7,411 nt of DNA from the NCBI GenBank assembly GCA_021778375.1, contig JAJYCM010000129.1:1-7411 (forward strand), in the 5' to 3' direction. The translations under genes and the position numbers were made by a program. Shown here one piece after another: positions 4,875-7,411 of this stretch. Below the pieces are notes generated by a model. That model ran no database searches. It saw only the letters and a list, made by a program, of their open reading frames with translations, and had not been told where the DNA came from. Source of the DNA: Bacteroidota bacterium (GTDB lineage: Bacteria; Bacteroidota; Ignavibacteria; Ignavibacteriales; Ignavibacteriaceae). Each line of letters opens with the position of its first letter. Within the stretch, counting starts at the first letter, position 1.

Positions 4875-6497
4875 ATGTTAGGATTTGGAAAAAAATCAAT
4901 GAGAGGACGAGTAATAGAAACTATTCCCTCGTTGCATCATGAACATTCAACCTACAAGTGGTGGGTACTTGCAAATGTTATGATCGGGACATTTATGGCT
5001 GTGCTTGATGCAACTATTGTGGATGTTGCGCTGGCAAAAATAATGGCAACATTCGGAATTTCTATTGATCAGGTTAAATGGGTAGCTACGGCTTATCTTT
5101 TAGTACTTGCGGTAATGCTTCCAACTTCTGGTTGGATTGCTGATCACATAGGGTACAAACGCACTTATACTTTGGCTCTCTCTTTGTTTACTGTAGGGTC
5201 TCTGCTCTGTTCATTATCCTGGAACGAAACAGCGCTTATCTTATTCAGGATAATACAGGGCGCCGGGGCAGGCTTATTAATGCCGGTAGGTATGGCAATA
5301 GTGACAAGAGAATTTCCGCCGGAAAAGCGAGGTGTTGCTCTGGGCTTCTGGTCGATTGCAGCAGCTGCATCTGTATCGCTTGGACCGATGCTCGGAGGAT
5401 ATCTGATTGATAATTTTGCATGGCACTCTATTTTTGATATTAACGTTCCAATCGGTATTATAGGCATCTTTGCAACCCTTATTATTCAACGCGAATATAA
5501 AACGAAGAAAAAGGAGCCATTTGATATCGCAGGATTCATCTCTGTTTCTGCCTTTTTATCGTTCCTGCTTATTGCACTTTCTGACGGCGATGCAGCCTGG
5601 AATACCGGCGGCTGGACTTCGGGGTTTATATTATCCTGCTTTGCTTTGTCTTTTATAGGATTGGTATTTTTTCTTATAATTGATTTAAGCATCAAACATC
5701 CGCTGATAGATCTCCGGTTATTAAAAAACTTTAACTTTGGAATGGCAAATCTTGTTCTGTTTGTTTTTGGTATGGGAATGTTCGGAAGTACATTTATTTT
5801 ACCTTTATATGTACAGAACGGTTTAGGACGAACCGCTTTTCAAGCGGGGTCGTTGTTTCTACCGATAGGAATACTACAGGGTATAATGTCACCAATTGCG
5901 GGAAATTTTGCCGATAAAATTAATCCGAAAATCCCGGCAATTATAGGTATAACTCTTTTAGCATTAAGCCTTTTTATTAATCGCTATCTTTCGCTATTCT
6001 CCGAGACTTCTTCAATAATGGTTTCATTATACTTGCGCGGTATTGGCATGGGAATGATTTTTACTCCCCTTAGCACAATAGCGCTCTCTGACATTCCAAG
6101 AGATCGAATGGCTCAGGCTTCCGGGCTTTATAATGTTTTGCGCCAAATCGGCGGAAGTTTTGGAGTTGCAATAATGGGAACGCTCTTGACAGACAGAACA
6201 ATTTTTCACACTTCGTCTTACGGTGAAGTAATAAACAAATATTCCCCGGTAACAAAAAATGTATTGATGGGATTAGCAAGATTTTCACAGCAGGCAGTTG
6301 GTGGAAACGCTGCGGTTTCAGCAGCTCGTGCAAATGCCTTAATGGTGTATAATTTAAGTCAGCAGGCTTTTGTATCTTCTGTAGATGATGACTTTTTTAT
6401 AGCTTCAATGATAACCATTGCTTGTGTTGTCCCAATTATGTTTTTGCGTTACAAAAAGAAAAAGAGATCGGGTGAAAAGATAGTAACATTGGAATGA
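4875..6497 (+). CDS. emrB: EmrB-type MFS multidrug exporter (DHA2 family, 14 TM)
   Basis: The 540-aa length and the many hydrophobic segments fit the 14-TM DHA2 drug:H+ antiporter family. Signature motifs are present: LDATIVDVALA (44-54) in TM1, motif A GWIADHIGYKR (86-96) between TM2 and TM3, R-I-I-Q-G (125-129) in TM4, the antiporter motif C with GPMLGG (170-175) in TM5, and WHSIFDINVPIG (183-194), which is typical of EmrB relatives. The start follows the adaptor stop by 3 nt; AAGG at 4860-4863 inside the adaptor's last codons serves as the ribosome-binding site, which implies translational coupling. It exports amphipathic toxic compounds across the inner membrane into the adaptor/TolC conduit, driven by the proton gradient (family knowledge). 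Substrates cannot be read from the sequence. The C-terminus is a short basic tail. Confidence 0.95.
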   Translation: MLGFGKKSMRGRVIETIPSLHHEHSTYKWWVLANVMIGTFMAVLDATIVDVALAKIMATFGISIDQVKWVATAYLLVLAVMLPTSGWIADHIGYKRTYTLALSLFTVGSLLCSLSWNETALILFRIIQGAGAGLLMPVGMAIVTREFPPEKRGVALGFWSIAAAASVSLGPMLGGYLIDNFAWHSIFDINVPIGIIGIFATLIIQREYKTKKKEPFDIAGFISVSAFLSFLLIALSDGDAAWNTGGWTSGFILSCFALSFIGLVFFLIIDLSIKHPLIDLRLLKNFNFGMANLVLFVFGMGMFGSTFILPLYVQNGLGRTAFQAGSLFLPIGILQGIMSPIAGNFADKINPKIPAIIGITLLALSLFINRYLSLFSETSSIMVSLYLRGIGMGMIFTPLSTIALSDIPRDRMAQASGLYNVLRQIGGSFGVAIMGTLLTDRTIFHTSSYGEVINKYSPVTKNVLMGLARFSQQAVGGNAAVSAARANALMVYNLSQQAFVSSVDDDFFIASMITIACVVPIMFLRYKKKKRSGEKIVTLE

Positions 6498-6562
6498 GAT
6501 AATTCCGTAGCATTGACAATTTTTTTAAGACTCAGTTAATAACTTATTTTATTGGTGTAAAA

Positions 6563-7411
6563 ATGAAATTTTATTTAAATCTTTTATTGTCTCTAATATT
6601 TATTTTCATAACAGGATTAACCTCTGCACAAAGCCATTCGACCGATTCTCTTACGGTTGAAGAAGCAATCCATATTGTAATTTCAAGCAGTCCCGCTATT
6701 CAACAGCAGATGCATTTAATAGCTGCTTCAAAAGCAAGAGTAGATGAAAGCAAAAGCTCCCTTTATCCAAATGCCGGAATTTCTTTGAATTATGCCCGGC
6801 TTGGACCTTTGGCATCTATCAATTTCCCCGGATTAGGAAATTTCGATATGTTTCCTGCCAATAATTTTGACGAGCACGTAGGCGTTAGCGCTACTATTTA
6901 TGATTTCGACAAACGGCAGAAAGATATTGACTTCGCCAACTCTCAAGTGGCTGGTTATAAGGATAGATTAGAACTTGTCAAACAAGATTTAGCTTACAGG
7001 ACTGCTCAGACCTTTTATACAATACTTTTTCTTAAGCAAAGTATTAAAGTTCAGAATGAAGCAATAAATACTTTGGAAGAACATATTGCTTTAATAAAGA
7101 AAAAAGTAGAGGCAGGCACTGCAACATCATTTGATGTTCTTACGACAAAAGTACATCTTTCGTCCGCTGAAGAAGAAAAAATAAACCTTGAGAACTCTCT
7201 AACAAATTCTGAAATAAGTTTGAGACAACTTCTTGGGTTACCCGCAAATGAAAATGTAGAACCGGTCGGTGAATTTACCGAGTCACCTGTTCAATATAAT
7301 GTCGACTCATTAATAAATCTTGCAATGCAAAACAGATATGAAATTAAATCTGCAAACGATCAAATTGCATCTGAAAAGGCGCATGATAATGTTGTGTCGG
7401 CAATGTATAAT
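6563..7411 (+). CDS. TolC-family outer-membrane efflux channel, N-terminal part (cut by window edge)
   Basis: This frame is open from ATG 6563 to the right edge: 283 codons against about 430-450 in whole proteins. Residues 1-23 are a signal peptide (KFYLNLLLSLIFIF, ending TSAQ). The mature start SLTVEEAIHIVISSSPAIQ is the usual first helix of the OEP repeat. A strand region with aromatic residues (about 70-115) follows, then long helices including KKKVEAGTATSFDVLTTKV (179-197) and SLRQLLGL (219-226), the most typical TolC/OEP patterns. A second repeat opens near 248 (DSLINLAMQNRYEIKSANDQ). It supplies the outer-membrane exit for the EmrAB-type pump. The gene starts 65 nt after the exporter stop, with only a weak ribosome-binding site (GGTG, 6554-6557). 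It is probably on the same transcript. Confidence 0.93.
   Translation, partial: MKFYLNLLLSLIFIFITGLTSAQSHSTDSLTVEEAIHIVISSSPAIQQQMHLIAASKARVDESKSSLYPNAGISLNYARLGPLASINFPGLGNFDMFPANNFDEHVGVSATIYDFDKRQKDIDFANSQVAGYKDRLELVKQDLAYRTAQTFYTILFLKQSIKVQNEAINTLEEHIALIKKKVEAGTATSFDVLTTKVHLSSAEEEKINLENSLTNSEISLRQLLGLPANENVEPVGEFTESPVQYNVDSLINLAMQNRYEIKSANDQIASEKAHDNVVSAMYN

Noticed and set aside
6513..6541. TTGACA before the tolC-type gene as a separate promoter
   Set aside because: At 17 bp downstream there is only TTAATA, a poor -10 box. Gene spacing and order fit read-through from the operon promoter.

Overview
The window is AT-rich and reads as chromosomal DNA from a Gram-negative bacterium. The best guess is the Bacteroidota/Ignavibacteria (FCB) group. 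This rests on the style of the secreted beta-helix protein (Lys-rich start, very hydrophobic core, FAQ cleavage site), the outer-membrane efflux gene and the general composition. No rRNA or other marker gene fixes the taxon.

Layout, left to right. (1) 1-833, minus strand: the N-terminal 277 codons of a secreted right-handed parallel beta-helix protein that runs off the left edge. (2) 834-1399: a 566-bp gap with several inverted repeats, including a CG-centred ACCGGT palindrome, a 15-bp-arm hairpin, and a very short frame with a good ribosome-binding site. (3) 1400-2434, minus: a LacI/GalR-family repressor. It is read from a perfect-consensus promoter (TTGACA, 17 bp, TATAAT) with a CG-centred palindrome directly downstream of the -10 box, which looks like an autoregulatory operator. 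(4) 2489-3140: a gene graveyard. It holds an 85-bp imperfect palindrome, a remnant of a transposase N-terminus, a 97-bp non-coding element with 17-bp terminal inverted repeats flanked by TA, and a frameshifted remnant that may come from a glucosamine-6-phosphate deaminase. (5) 3150-7411, plus: a compact four-gene drug-efflux cluster. It consists of a TetR regulator, an EmrA/HlyD-type periplasmic adaptor, an EmrB-type 14-TM MFS exporter, and a TolC-type outer-membrane channel cut by the right edge.

How they work together. The plus-strand genes encode every part of a tripartite MFS pump (inner membrane, adaptor, outer membrane) plus its likely repressor. A 9-bp-arm inverted repeat between the -10 box and the start of tetR is the obvious operator, so the whole set is probably autorepressed and induced by a pump substrate. 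On the other strand, the LacI-type regulator and the secreted beta-helix protein are neighbours in the same orientation, so a link to extracellular carbohydrate use is plausible but unproven.

No wholly new system is visible. The best second-look items are the lacI promoter/operator, the small TA-flanked inverted-repeat element carrying CTCTGCG-type motifs, the decayed genes around it, and the tetR operator.
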